Assembly: GCF_000015265.1 (NCBI RefSeq)
Contig: NC_008699.1
Span: 3,224,001-3,288,000, forward strand
Length of the DNA: 64,000 nt
From: Nocardioides sp. JS614
GTDB taxonomy: Bacteria; Actinomycetota; Actinomycetes; Propionibacteriales; Nocardioidaceae
Direction of reading: 5' to 3'
A program made the position numbers and the translations under genes. The notes under the pieces were generated by a model, which was given only the letters and a program-made list of their open reading frames with translations, made no database searches and was not told the DNA's origin. Shown piece by piece: positions 15,663-25,700 of this stretch. Each line of letters begins with the position of its first letter. Positions within the stretch are counted from its first letter, which is position 1.

Positions 15663-16301
15663 TCATGACAGGGACCCGACCCAGTTGCGCAGCAGCGCCG
15701 CGCCGGCGTCGCCGGACTTCTCGGGGTGGAACTGGGTGGCGCTGAGCGGCCCGTTCTCGACCGCGGCCACGAACCGGTCCCCGCCGTGCGAGGTCCAGTG
15801 CACCAGCGGCGCCCGGGTGCGGTCGTTGGTCTCCAGCGTCCAGTCCCGCACCCCGTAGGAGTGCACGAAGTAGAACCGCTCGTCCTCGACACCCTCGAAC
15901 AGGGTCGATGCAGCGGCCACGTCCACGGTGTTCCAACCCATGTGGGGTACGACGGGCGCCTGCAGCCGCTCCACCACGCCGGGCCACTCGCCGCAGCCCT
16001 CGGTCTCGACCCCGTGCTCGACCCCGCGCTCGAAGAGGATCTGCATGCCCACGCAGATGCCGAGGACGGGGCGGCCGCCGGCGAGTCGCCGGCCGATCAC
16101 CTCGTGGCCGCGCACCGCGCGCAGGCCGGCCATGCAGGCGGCGAAGGCGCCCACGCCCGGAACCAGCAGGCCGTCGGCCTCCTGGGCCAGCGCGCGGTCG
16201 GCGGTCAGCGTGACCTCGGCGCCGGCGCGTTCGACCGCGCGCACGGCGGAGCGGAGGTTCCCCGAGCCGTAGTCGAGGACCACCACGTTCGGACGGGTCA
16301 C
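15663..16301 (-). CDS. hisH: Imidazole glycerol phosphate synthase subunit HisH
   Basis: Class I glutamine amidotransferase partner of HisF. The 212-residue protein starts VVVLDYGSGNLRS, has the nucleophile Cys83 in LGICVGMQILF and the catalytic His and Glu in TQFHPEKSG near the end. GTG start at 16299-16301 overlaps the hisB stop as GTGA. Confidence 0.97.
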   Translation of the reverse strand: MTRPNVVVLDYGSGNLRSAVRAVERAGAEVTLTADRALAQEADGLLVPGVGAFAACMAGLRAVRGHEVIGRRLAGGRPVLGICVGMQILFERGVEHGVETEGCGEWPGVVERLQAPVVPHMGWNTVDVAAASTLFEGVEDERFYFVHSYGVRDWTLETNDRTRAPLVHWTSHGGDRFVAAVENGPLSATQFHPEKSGDAGAALLRNWVGSLS

Positions 16302-16906
16302 AAAGCGCCCTTGGTGCTGGGGATCCCGGTCTCGCGCGGGTCGAGCGCGACGGCGTCGCGGAAGGCCCGGGCGACCGCCTTGAACTGGGTCTCCACGATG
16401 TGGTGCGGCTCGCGGCCGGCCAGCACCCGGACGTGGAGGGCGAAGTGGCCGTGGAACGCGATCGACTCGAAGACGTGCTGGGTCAGCGAGCCCAGGTACG
16501 CCGGCGTGGTGCCACCCAGCTGGACGTACTGCTGCCCCTCGGGCTCGCCGGTGTGCACGCAGTAGGGCCGGCCGGAGACATCGACCACGGCCTGCACGAG
16601 CGCCTCGTCCAGCGGCACGGTCGCGTCGCCGAACCGGCGGATGCCCCGCTTGTCACCGAGCGCCTGGCGCAGCGCCTGGCCGAGCGCGATCGCGGTGTCC
16701 TCGACGGTGTGGTGGGCGTCGATGTGGGTGTCGCCGTCGGTCTGCACGGTCAGGTCGACCAGCGCGTGGCGGGCGAACGCGGTCAGCATGTGGTCGTAGA
16801 AGCCCACGCCGGTCGAGACGTCGTGGCGCCCGGTGCCGTCGAGGTCGACCTCGACGAGCACCTTGGACTCGCTGGTCTGCCGCTCGATGCGTGCCGTCCT
16901 CGTCAT
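16298..16906 (-). CDS. hisB: Imidazoleglycerol-phosphate dehydratase
   Basis: Dehydrates imidazole glycerol phosphate. The 202-residue Mn enzyme shows GVGFYDHML, the metal motif DAHHTVEDTAIALG, HGHFALHVRVLAG and EPHHIVETQFKAVARA. It is the single-domain form without the phosphatase. The ATG shares one base with the hisC stop (TGATG). Confidence 0.97.
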   Translation of the reverse strand: MTRTARIERQTSESKVLVEVDLDGTGRHDVSTGVGFYDHMLTAFARHALVDLTVQTDGDTHIDAHHTVEDTAIALGQALRQALGDKRGIRRFGDATVPLDEALVQAVVDVSGRPYCVHTGEPEGQQYVQLGGTTPAYLGSLTQHVFESIAFHGHFALHVRVLAGREPHHIVETQFKAVARAFRDAVALDPRETGIPSTKGAL

Positions 16907-17994
16907 CACATTTCCTTCCTGACCTGGGTCAGTGCGTCCTTGAATGCCTGCATCTCCTCGGCGGTGCCGATCGAGACCCGCAGCCAGCCGTCCGGGCCGG
17001 TCTCCCGGATCAGCACCCCCCGGCCCAGCAACCCCTGCCACACAGCATGCCGGTCGGCGAAGGTCCCGAACAGCGCGAAGTTCGCATCCGTGTCCGCGAC
17101 CGTCAGGCCCTGCTCGCGCAGCCAGTCGACCGTGCGGTCGCGCTCGGCCCGCAGCTCGTCGACCTTGCCGAGCAGCTCCGGCGCGTGCCGTAGCGCCGCG
17201 AGCGCGGTCGCCTGGGTGACCGCGGACAGGTGGTACGGCAGCCGCACGACCCGGATCGCGTCGCAGATCTCCGGCGCCGCCGCCAGGTAGCCGACCCGGG
17301 CACCGGCCAGCGCGAACGCCTTGCTCATCGTGCGGGTCACCACCAGGTTGCGGTGCCGCGGCAGCAGCTCCAGCGCGCTGGGCGTGCCGGCCCGGCGGAA
17401 CTCGCCGTACGCCTCGTCGACCACGACGACCCCGGGCTGCTCGTTCCCGGCCGCCGCCTCGCACAGCGCGGTGACGGCGTCGAGCGGCAGCGCGGTGCCG
17501 GTCGGGTTGTTCGGGCTCGGGAGCAGCACGACGCTCGGCTGGCGCTCCTTGACGAGGTCGTGCGCGTGGTCGAGATCGAGCGCGAAGTCGGACTCGCGGT
17601 GCCCGACGACCCACTCGGTGACGGTGTCGCGGGCGTACTCGGGATACATGGAGTACGTCGGGGCGAAGCTCAGCGCCACCCGGCCCGGGCCGCCGAACGC
17701 CTGGAGCAGCTGGAGCATCACCTCGTTGGACCCGTTCGCCGCCCACACCTGCTCGTGGGTGACGCCGTGGCCGAGGTACGACGCCAGTGCCATCCGCAGG
17801 TCGACGAACTCGCGGTCGGGGTAGCGGTTCAGCGTGCCCGCGGCCAGCGCGACCGCGGCCGCGATGTCAGCGGCGCAGGCCGGCGATGGCCCGTAGGGGT
17901 TCTCGTTGACGTTGAGCTGGACGGGAACGTCCAGCTGCGGCGCGCCGTAGGGCTCGATGCCCCGCAGCTCCTCGCGCAGGGGTGGGAAGGTCAC
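16906..17994 (-). CDS. hisC: Histidinol-phosphate aminotransferase
   Basis: PLP aminotransferase making histidinol phosphate, 362 residues. Motifs: LNVNENPYGPSP, WAANGSNEVMLQ, SPNNPTGTALP, VVVVDEAYGEF and the PLP lysine in TRTMSKAFALAGARVGY. GTG start, three bases after the hisD stop; the end overlaps hisB by one base. Confidence 0.97.
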   Translation of the reverse strand: MTFPPLREELRGIEPYGAPQLDVPVQLNVNENPYGPSPACAADIAAAVALAAGTLNRYPDREFVDLRMALASYLGHGVTHEQVWAANGSNEVMLQLLQAFGGPGRVALSFAPTYSMYPEYARDTVTEWVVGHRESDFALDLDHAHDLVKERQPSVVLLPSPNNPTGTALPLDAVTALCEAAAGNEQPGVVVVDEAYGEFRRAGTPSALELLPRHRNLVVTRTMSKAFALAGARVGYLAAAPEICDAIRVVRLPYHLSAVTQATALAALRHAPELLGKVDELRAERDRTVDWLREQGLTVADTDANFALFGTFADRHAVWQGLLGRGVLIRETGPDGWLRVSIGTAEEMQAFKDALTQVRKEM

Positions 17995-17997
17995 CGC

Positions 17998-19296
17998 TCA
18001 GCCCCCGAACCGCACCCGGACGGCCGCGCCGTGGCCGGGGAGGTCCTCGGCCTCGGCCAGCGTGACGACGTGCCCGGCCACGGCGTCGAGCGCCGCGCGG
18101 GAGTAGTCGACCACGTGGACCGACTTGGTGAACGCGCGCACCGAGAGGCCCGAGGAGTGGCAGGCGCAGCCGGCGGTCGGCAGCACGTGGTTGGAGCCGG
18201 CGCAGTAGTCGCCGAGGCTGACCGGGGCGTAGGGGCCGACGAAGATCGCGCCGGCGTTGCGGACCCGGGCGGCGTACGCCGCGGCGTCCTCGGTGTGGAT
18301 CTCGAGGTGCTCGGCGGCGTAGGCGTTCACGACCTCGAGGCCCTGCTCGAGGTCGTCGACGAGGACGACCCCGGACTGCCGCCCGGAGAGGCTGGTGCGG
18401 ATCCGTTCGACGTGCTTGGTGGCCGCGACCTGCGTCTCGAGCTCGGCCGCGACCGCGTCGGCCAGCCGGTCGGAGGGCGTGACGAGCACGGCGGCGGCGA
18501 GCGGGTCGTGCTCGGCCTGGCTGAGCAGGTCGGCGGCGACGTACGCCGGGTCCGCCGTGTCGTCGGCGAGGATCGCGATCTCGGTGGGGCCCGCCTCCGA
18601 GTCGATACCGACCAGGCCCTTGAGCAGCCGCTTGGCGGTGACCGTGTAGATGTTGCCGGGCCCGGTCACCAGGTCGACCCGCCGGCACGGCCCGGTGCCG
18701 TAGGCGAACATCGCGATCGCCTGGGCGCCGCCGACGGCGTACACCTCCTCGACCCCCAGCAGCGCGCACGCCGCCAGGATCGTCGGGTGCACCGCGCCTG
18801 CGAACTCACGCTGGGGCGGGCTCGCGAGCGCGATCGACCCGACGCCGGCGGTCTGGGCCGGCACGACGTTCATCAGCACGCTGGAGACCAGCGGGGCCAG
18901 CCCGCCGGGGACGTAGAGGCCGACCCGGCCGACCGGCACCTTGCGGTGGGTGACCCGGGCGCCGGGGCCGAGGTCGGTGACGGCGTCCTGCTCGAGCTCG
19001 TTCGCGCAGGTGGCCCGCAGCCGCGCGATCGACTCCTCCAGGGCGGCCCGGATGTCGGGGTCGAGCCGCTCGAGCGCGGTGGCCAGCGCCTCCGGGGCGA
19101 CCCGGATGTCGTCCACGGCGACGCCGTCGAAGCGCTCCGAGAGCTCGCGGATCGCGTCCAGCCCGCGGGTCCGGACGTCCTCGCAGATCGCATGCACCGC
19201 CGGGACCGCGGCCTCGATGTCGAAGTCGGCACGGGGCACGGCTGCCCGGTAGTCGACACCCGGGTCGGCGCCTCGCAGGTCGATGCGGCGGATCAT
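17998..19296 (-). CDS. hisD: Histidinol dehydrogenase
   Basis: Zn enzyme that oxidises histidinol to histidine in two steps with NAD. The 432-residue protein has VGRVGLYVPGGLAPLVSSVL, TGPGNIYTVTAKRLL, SEAGPTEIAIL, and GDYCAGSNHVLPT. First gene of the his run. The ATG at 19294-19296 follows a TAGAAT hexamer by seven bases, so the operon mRNA is probably leaderless. A much longer open frame continues upstream but lies antisense to the next two genes and is not coding. Confidence 0.97.
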   Translation of the reverse strand: MIRRIDLRGADPGVDYRAAVPRADFDIEAAVPAVHAICEDVRTRGLDAIRELSERFDGVAVDDIRVAPEALATALERLDPDIRAALEESIARLRATCANELEQDAVTDLGPGARVTHRKVPVGRVGLYVPGGLAPLVSSVLMNVVPAQTAGVGSIALASPPQREFAGAVHPTILAACALLGVEEVYAVGGAQAIAMFAYGTGPCRRVDLVTGPGNIYTVTAKRLLKGLVGIDSEAGPTEIAILADDTADPAYVAADLLSQAEHDPLAAAVLVTPSDRLADAVAAELETQVAATKHVERIRTSLSGRQSGVVLVDDLEQGLEVVNAYAAEHLEIHTEDAAAYAARVRNAGAIFVGPYAPVSLGDYCAGSNHVLPTAGCACHSSGLSVRAFTKSVHVVDYSRAALDAVAGHVVTLAEAEDLPGHGAAVRVRFGG

Positions 19297-19303
19297 GGCC
19301 CCG

Positions 19304-19309
19304 ATTCTA
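19304..19309 (-). promoter_or_regulatory. -10 hexamer TAGAAT of the his operon
   Basis: TAGAAT (minus strand) lies seven bases before the hisD ATG, predicting a leaderless his mRNA. No recognisable -35, and no leader peptide or riboswitch can fit. Confidence 0.55.
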
Positions 19310-19344
19310 CGAGCGCGCGCCGCCCGGCCCCGATTCCGTCCGGC

Positions 19345-19379
19345 GGTTGAGGTGCGCGCGCAGCGAGCCTGGAAACCCC
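19345..19379 (+). repeat. REP-like intergenic element, copy 1
   Basis: A 35-bp imperfect palindrome with ends GGTT and AACC and inner GAGG/CCT. It matches the element at 63071-63105 at 31 of 35 positions. It is in the divergent hisD/Lon-domain gap, just upstream of the plus-strand -10. Confidence 0.6.
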
Positions 19380-19395
19380 GGACCTCCCCAGCGGC

Positions 19396-19401
19396 TACGT
19401 T
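19396..19401 (+). promoter_or_regulatory. -10 hexamer TACGTT, leaderless start
   Basis: TACGTT lies six bases before the GTG at 19408. The REP-like element occupies the upstream stretch where the -35 would be. Confidence 0.5.
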
Positions 19402-19407
19402 GGCGTC

Positions 19408-20073
19408 GTGCCCGAGACGCTGCCGATGTTCCCGCTGAACGCGGTGCTGTTCCCGGGGGTGAGCGTGCCGCTCACGGTCTTCGAGGACCGGTACCGCGCG
19501 CTCGTGCACCACCTGCTGCGCATCGAGGACCCCGCCGCGAGGGTGTTCGGGTCCGTGGCGATCCGCGAGGGCTACGAGGTGGGCGAGCACGGCGCCCAGT
19601 CGCTGTACCGGGTCGGCTGCCGGGTGCAGCTCACCGAGGTCGAGGCGCATCCCGACGGCAGCTTCGACGTCGTGGCGGTGGGCCTGGAGCGGATCCAGCT
19701 GGACCGCCTGGACACCACCGGGCTGTTCCCGGTCGGCCACGTCACCGACCGGCCGGACCCCGAGGCGCCGGTCGCCGAGGCGGTCCTCGACCAGGCCCGG
19801 GTCGCGTTCACGGCCTACCGCGCGGCCTTGGCCGACATCCGGGCCGACCCGTACGCCGGCGCGCTGCCGCGGGACCCGACGTACCTCTCCTGGACGCTGG
19901 CCGCCGTCGCGCCGCTCCCGATGCCCGAGCGCCAGTCGCTGCTCGAGGCGGAGGACGCCGAGACCCGCCTGGTGCTGGTCACCGATCTGCTGCGCGCCGA
20001 GCTGCGCGCGATGAACGTGATCCCCTCGCTCCCGGCCACCGAGGTGGCCCGGACCCGGTGGAGTCCCAATTGA
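19408..20073 (+). CDS. Lon N-terminal (LAN) domain protein
   Basis: A 221-residue stand-alone Lon substrate-binding domain: LPMFPLNAVLFPGVSVPLTVFEDRYR at the start and GCRVQLTEVEAHPDGSFDVVAVGLERI after it are typical. There is no AAA or protease domain, so it is not Lon itself; stand-alone versions are of unknown function, perhaps adaptors. GTG start, no ribosome binding site, likely leaderless. It shares one base with the following ybaK start (TGATG). Confidence 0.85.
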   Translation: MPETLPMFPLNAVLFPGVSVPLTVFEDRYRALVHHLLRIEDPAARVFGSVAIREGYEVGEHGAQSLYRVGCRVQLTEVEAHPDGSFDVVAVGLERIQLDRLDTTGLFPVGHVTDRPDPEAPVAEAVLDQARVAFTAYRAALADIRADPYAGALPRDPTYLSWTLAAVAPLPMPERQSLLEAEDAETRLVLVTDLLRAELRAMNVIPSLPATEVARTRWSPN

Positions 20074-20564
20074 TGAGCAAGAAGAGGTCGCCGGGCGGTA
20101 CTCCGGCCACGGTGGCACTCGCGAAGGCCGGGGTGCCCTTCACCCTCCACGAGTACCAGCACGACCCCCGGGCGGCGTCGTACGGCCTGGAGGCGGCCGA
20201 GGCCCTCGGCCTCGACCCGGCCGTCGTGCTCAAGACGCTGATGGCCAGCGTCGACGGGAAGCTGGCCGTGGGCATCGTGCCCGTGACCGGTCAGCTCGAC
20301 CTCAAGGCGCTGGCCCGCGCGCTCGGGGCGAGCCGGGCCGCGATGGCCGAGGTGGCGGCCGCCGAGCGGGCGACGGGGTACGTCGCAGGCGGGATCTCGC
20401 CGGTGGGCCAGAAGCGCGCCCACCCGACCGTGCTCGACGAGAGCGCGCTCCGCTTCGACACCGTCTACGTCTCGGGCGGACGCCGCGGCCTGGACCTGGC
20501 GATCGCGCCGGCCGACCTGGTGCGAGTGACGGGGGCGACCGTGGCGCCGATCAGTCGGTCGTGA
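20073..20564 (+). CDS. ybaK: YbaK-type Cys-tRNA(Pro) deacylase
   Basis: Removes Cys mischarged on tRNA(Pro). The 163-residue protein has the YbaK/EbsC fold landmarks: FTLHEYQHDPRAASYG, PAVVLKTLMASVDGK with the conserved lysine, VAGGISPVGQKRAHPTVLDE and the final VYVSGGRRGLDLAIAPADL. It is coupled to the Lon-domain gene (TGATG) and ends 14 bp inside the convergent DUF3352 gene. A second, more divergent YbaK-like gene is at 56256. Confidence 0.9.
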   Translation: MSKKRSPGGTPATVALAKAGVPFTLHEYQHDPRAASYGLEAAEALGLDPAVVLKTLMASVDGKLAVGIVPVTGQLDLKALARALGASRAAMAEVAAAERATGYVAGGISPVGQKRAHPTVLDESALRFDTVYVSGGRRGLDLAIAPADLVRVTGATVAPISRS

Positions 20565-22152
20565 GCCGGAGCACCACGTGGCTGGCGTCGTCCTGGAGCC
20601 AGCCGCTCAGGCCGAGGCCCTGCAGCGGCTCGAGGTTCTCCTCGACCTCCGGGTCACCGTCCGCGAGGCTGGCCAGCCAGTCCCCGGCGTCGAAGTTCAC
20701 GAACAGGATCGCGGCCGCGTCTCCGGCCTCGCGCACGACGTTCTCGAACACCTCGGAGTCCCCGAGGTCCCCGTCCTCGAGCAGCTGCTGGCGGTAGTCG
20801 CCGTCGGGGCCGATGGCGATCAGGTCGCCGTCGCTGTCACTGCCGAGGAAGGACTCGGCGCCGTCGAGCTGGGGGCGCAGCTTGTCCAGCACCGTCTCGA
20901 TCGCGTCCGGGTCGCCCTGGACCTTCAGCCCGACCGGCACGCCGCTGCCGTCCGTGGAGTTCACGAACGTCTCGAGGTCGAAGTCGCCCCCGATGGCCAG
21001 CGCGGCGGACTCGCCGGTCAGCGTCTCGACGTCCTCGGGCAGGTCGAGGCCGGACTCTGAGGAGAGCTCGTCGAGGAGCTCGTCGCCGCTCAGGTCACCG
21101 CCGAGCTGGCCGGCGAACTGGTCGACGAGGTCGCCGAACCACCCGTCGGCGAACCCGAGGCCCAGCGCGGCCGCGGTGTCGTCGGGCAGCGTTGCCAGCA
21201 CGTCGTCCCCGCCGTCGGCGCCGTCGAGCGCGTCCTGGGACCTGCCGGTGTCGGCGGCCACCTCCAGCTCGAGCGAGCCGTCGTCGAAGCGGAGGGTGGC
21301 GGCCAGGCCGCGGAACTCCTCGAGGCCCTGGGTGACCTCGGAGGGCATCAGGTCGGTGTCGGAGCCGGGGACGGCCTCGCCGAGCCCGTACATCGGCGGC
21401 ATCAGTCCGCCGAGGTTGTCGGCGAGGACCTGCCCGGCCTCGGGGGCGAGGTAGGCCGTCGCGATCCCGGCGTCGCCGGCCGCGTCGGTCCAGGTGCGGT
21501 AGTCCTCGTCGTCCGAGAGCGGGGACTTCGCGGCGTCGGCGGCGACCCGGTCGACGATCTCCTGGGTCTCCCCCACCAGCGCCCAGCCGTCGGCGATCGA
21601 CCAGGCGCCGCCGTCGCCGCCGCTGCAGTCCTGGATCTTCGCCAGCCCCTGGTCCGCCTGGTCCTCGTCGCTCACCTGGAGCACGAACACGGGAGACAGA
21701 GCGTCCTCGCCCGCGTCGACCGCGGCGACGGCGATCCGGTCGCCGAGCCAGGGCTCGACGTCGTCGCCGTAGTCGAGGTCCGGGCAGGCGCCGGAGCCCT
21801 GGATCTCCTCGAAGATCCGTTGACGGACGTCGTCGTCGGTCTGGAGCCCGATGTGGTCCTTGAACGCCGGGAACTTGCGCAGCGTCCGCAGCGCCTCGAT
21901 CTTCTGGCCACCGCTCGGGTCGAGGTCGACGCTGGCGTAGGCGATCGTCGAGCCGGGCAGTGCCTCGGCCGGCTGCGGGCCGGTGGCGAAGAACGACCAG
22001 GCCGCCCACGCGCCGGCGCCGACCAGGGCGACGAAGGCCACCGCCCCGCCGACGATCCAGCCGGTGCGGCGGCGCCCGCCACCGGTCGGTTCGGACGGGG
22101 TCCGGAGCGGTTCGCCGGCTCCGCTCTCGAGGTACTCCGGGCTGTTCTCCAC
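20551..22152 (-). CDS. DUF3352 membrane-anchored extracellular protein
   Basis: A 533-residue protein with a short cytoplasmic part, one transmembrane helix (about 32-55, GWIVGGAVAFVALVGAGAWAA) and a large acidic extracellular domain that begins GSTIAYASVDLDPSGGQK, as in DUF3352 proteins. The domain is Asp/Glu-rich and has few Cys. No enzyme motif is visible; function unknown. GTG start. Its 3' end overlaps the end of ybaK tail to tail. Confidence 0.8.
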   Translation of the reverse strand: MENSPEYLESGAGEPLRTPSEPTGGGRRRTGWIVGGAVAFVALVGAGAWAAWSFFATGPQPAEALPGSTIAYASVDLDPSGGQKIEALRTLRKFPAFKDHIGLQTDDDVRQRIFEEIQGSGACPDLDYGDDVEPWLGDRIAVAAVDAGEDALSPVFVLQVSDEDQADQGLAKIQDCSGGDGGAWSIADGWALVGETQEIVDRVAADAAKSPLSDDEDYRTWTDAAGDAGIATAYLAPEAGQVLADNLGGLMPPMYGLGEAVPGSDTDLMPSEVTQGLEEFRGLAATLRFDDGSLELEVAADTGRSQDALDGADGGDDVLATLPDDTAAALGLGFADGWFGDLVDQFAGQLGGDLSGDELLDELSSESGLDLPEDVETLTGESAALAIGGDFDLETFVNSTDGSGVPVGLKVQGDPDAIETVLDKLRPQLDGAESFLGSDSDGDLIAIGPDGDYRQQLLEDGDLGDSEVFENVVREAGDAAAILFVNFDAGDWLASLADGDPEVEENLEPLQGLGLSGWLQDDASHVVLRLTTD

Positions 22153-22162
22153 GGGCGGGAGC

Positions 22163-22768
22163 CTACCCGGCGCGGTGGTCCGGAGAGTGCCGATCCGAGC
22201 GGTGCTCGGGATGGTCGTGGTGGTGGTGATCGAGGGGGTGATCGTGGTCGTGGTGGTGCCGGCGCCCCGGCGCGAACCCGAAGAAGACCAGGGTGAGTGC
22301 GACCAGCGCTCCGGCGGGCATCGAGACCCACGGCGTACGGCGGGACACGTCGAGCTCGTCGGGCAGGTGCGTGCCGTTCTTCGCGGTGAGCGCGAGCTGG
22401 GTCGGGTCGGGCGGCCCGAGGGCCGAGCCGACGCTCAGCATCACCCAGGTGCCGACCGCGGAGCCGAGGATGACGGTGAGCAGGGTGAGCAGCGGCACCC
22501 GGTCGAGGAAGGTCGCGACGAGACCGCCCGCGAGCAGTCCGGTGATGGTGGCGACGATCACGAACCAGCCGGTGCCGGAGAACTGCCCGCGCAGGCCGGC
22601 CTCGTCCTCGGCGAGCCACCGGTGGTCGGCGACGACACCCGCGGGCGCGGTCCAGACCCACTCCCACACCACCCCGGCGAGTGCCCCGGCGGCGGCGAGG
22701 ACGACCACGCCGATCAGGAGCTGGACCAGGCCGGAGCGCAAGGAGGTTCGATGCCCGGGGTGGCTCAC
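22163..22768 (-). CDS. DUF2567-like membrane protein with His-rich tail
   Basis: A 201-residue protein with four transmembrane helices and a VVWEWVWTAPAGVV loop, as in DUF2567 proteins found beside dnaE in actinobacteria. The last 35 residues are unusually rich in His and Asp (RRHHHDHDHP, DHHHHDHPEHR), a potential metal-binding tail. GTG at 22766-22768 is chosen because it makes a GTGA overlap with the dnaE stop; a GTG 12 bases further up is possible. Family assignment is moderate. Confidence 0.65.
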   Translation of the reverse strand: MSHPGHRTSLRSGLVQLLIGVVVLAAAGALAGVVWEWVWTAPAGVVADHRWLAEDEAGLRGQFSGTGWFVIVATITGLLAGGLVATFLDRVPLLTLLTVILGSAVGTWVMLSVGSALGPPDPTQLALTAKNGTHLPDELDVSRRTPWVSMPAGALVALTLVFFGFAPGRRHHHDHDHPLDHHHHDHPEHRSDRHSPDHRAG

Positions 22769-25700
22769 CCCGTCAGGCACCCGGGCCCCAGCAGCTGCTT
22801 GAGGTCGGCGAACAGCGCCGGGCTCGGGGTGACCCGGAGCCGGTCGTCGAGGCGCATGACCAAGGTCTCCTCACGGGTCAAGAGTCGCAGGCGGACCTCG
22901 GTCATCCCCGGGTGGGTGCCGAGGACGTCCTTGAGCTGCTCGACGACCGGCGGCGTGCACCGGGTGGAGGGGAGGCTGATCACCACCGGCCCGGACGGGC
23001 CGTCGGAGAGGTCGGGGACGGTGACCTCCTGGCCGTGGATCTCCGGCTGGTCCTTCTGCCGGGAGAGCCGGCCCTTGACGGTGAGGATCGCGTCCTCGAC
23101 CAGGTGCGGGCCGGCCAGCTGGTAGGCGCTCGGGAACAGCAACACGTCGATCGCGCCGTCCAGGTCCTCGACGGTCACCATCGCCCACGCGTCACCGCGC
23201 TTGGTGATCTTGCGCTGGACGCTGGTGACCAGGCCGCTGATCGTGACCGAGGACCCGTCCGGCCGGTCCTCGTCGAGCATCAGCTGGCCGATGCTGCAGT
23301 CGCTGCTGTTGGCCAGCACGTGCTCGAGACCCAGCAGCGGGTGGTCGGAGACGTAGAGCCCGAGCATCTCCCGCTCGCGGCTGAGCAGGGTCATCTTGTC
23401 CCACTCGTCGACGTCGGGGAGCGCGATGCTGACGTCGAAGACGACGTCGTCCGAGCCCGAGCCACCGAACAGCGAGTCCTGGCCCTCGTCCTCGCGCTTG
23501 AGGCCGACGTAGCGGTCCACCGCCTCCTCGTGCTTGAGGTGGAGGGCGCGGCGCTTGTGCTTCATGTCGTCGAAGGCGCCGGCCAGGATCAGCGACTCGA
23601 AGACCCGCTTGTTGCACACCTGGGCGGGGACCTTGGACAGGAAGTCGTTGAAGTCCTCGTAGCGGCCCTTCTCCTCGCGGGCAGCGACGATGCCGTCGAC
23701 GACGTTGCTGCCGACGTTGCGGACGGCCGTCAGGCCGAAGCGGATGTCGTTGCCGACCGGCGTGAAGTTGTGGGCCGACTCGTTGACGTCCGGCGGGAGC
23801 ACCTGGATCTTCATCCGGCGGCACTCGTTGAGGTAGATGGCGAGCTTGTCCTTGTCGTCCTTCGCGGACGTCAGGAGGGCGGCCATGTACTCGGCGGGGT
23901 AGTTCGCCTTGAGGTAGGCGGTCCAGTACGTGATGACGCCGTAGGCCGCGGAGTGCGACTTGTTGAACGCGTAGTCGGAGAACGGCAGCAGGATCGCCCA
24001 GAGCGTGTCGATCGCCGCCTGCGGGAAGCCGCGCTCGAGCATGCCGGACTGGAAGCCGGCGTACTGCTTGTCGAGCTCCTCCTTCTTCTTCTTGCCCATC
24101 GCCCGGCGCAGGTTGTCCGCGGCGCCCAGCGTGAAGCCCGCGAGGACCTGGGCGATCGCCATCACCTGCTCCTGGTAGACGATCAGGCCGTAGGTCTCCC
24201 CGAGCACCGGCTCGAGAGCCTCGGCCAGCGCCGGGTGGATGGGCTCGATCGGCTCGCGGCCGTTCTTGCGGCGGGCGTACTTGTTGTGGGAGTCCGCACC
24301 CATCGGGCCGGGCCGGTAGAGCGCGCTGACCGCGGTGATGTCGGCGAACTGGTCCGGCTGCATCGAGCGCAGTAGCGCGCGCATGCCGCCACCATCGAGC
24401 TGGAACACGCCCAGCGTGTCCCCGCGACCCATCAGCTCGTAGGTCGCCCGGTCGTCGAAGGGCAGCTCCTCGAGGACGACCTGCTCGCCCCGGTTGGCCT
24501 CGATGTTCGCGACCGCGTCGTCGAGGATGTGCAGGTTGCTCAGGCCGAGGAAGTCCATCTTGACCAGCCCGAGCGACTCGCACATCGGGTAGTCGAACTG
24601 GGTGATGATCGCGCCGTCCTGCGGGCGGGCCATGATCGGCACGACGTTGATCAGCGGCTCGCTGGACATGATCACGCCGGCCGCGTGCACGCCCCAGTTG
24701 CGGATCTGGCCCTCGAGCCCGACCGCGGTGTCGTAGATCCGGCGCACGTCCGGGTCGGAGTCGTGCAGCGACCGGAACTCGCCGCCCTCGCCGTACCGCT
24801 TGTGACCGGGGTCGAAGATGTCCTTGAGCGCGACGCCCTTGCCCATCACGTCGGCCGGGAGCGCCTTGGTGATCCGGTCGGAGATCGCGAAGCCGAAGTC
24901 GAGCACCCGGGCGGCGTCCTTGATCGCGGCCTTCGCCTTGAGCCGGCCGAAGGTGGCGATCTGGGCGACCCGGTCGGCGCCGTACTTCTCGGTGACGTAC
25001 TTGATGACCTCGCCGCGGCGGTGGTCGTCGAAGTCGATGTCGAAGTCGGGCATCGACGGGCGCTCGGGGTTGAGGAAGCGCTCGAAGAACAGCCCGTGCT
25101 CGAGCGGGCAGAGGTCGGTGATGCTCAGTGCGTACGCCGCGATCGAGCCCGCACCGGAGCCGCGGCCCGGACCGACGCGGATGCCGTTGCGCTTGGACCA
25201 CTGGATGAAGTCGGCGACCACGAGGTAGTAGCCGCAGTAGCCCTTCTGCGAGATGATCGCGAGCTCCATCTCGACGCGGTCCTTGACCTCCTGGGTCAGC
25301 CGGTCGCCGGGATAACGGGCCTCGATGCCGCGCCAGACCTCCTTGCGGAACCAGCTGTCCTCGGTCTCGCCGGCCGGGACGTCGGCGCGGGCCATGTAGC
25401 CGCCCGTGGACTCGACGAACTCCACCTCGCAGCGCTCCGCGATGGCGAGGGTGTTGTCGCAGGCCTCGACGAGGTCGTGCTGGGTCCAGAGCTGGCGCAT
25501 CTCGGCCGGTGACTTGATGTAGTAGCCACCGCCGTCGAACTTGAGCCGGTTGGTGTCGGAGAGCCGCTTGCCGGAGGCCACACAGATCAGGGCGTCGTGG
25601 GCGTCCGCGTCGTCGGGGTTGTTGTAGTGCGAGTCGTTGGTCGCCAGCGGCGGGATGCCGAGCTGGCGGCCGAGCCGGAGCAGGTCGTCGCGGACCCGCT

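Noticed and set aside
19297..20118. N-terminal extension of hisD
   Set aside because: It is antisense to the Lon-domain gene; HisD has its normal length from the ATG at 19294-19296.
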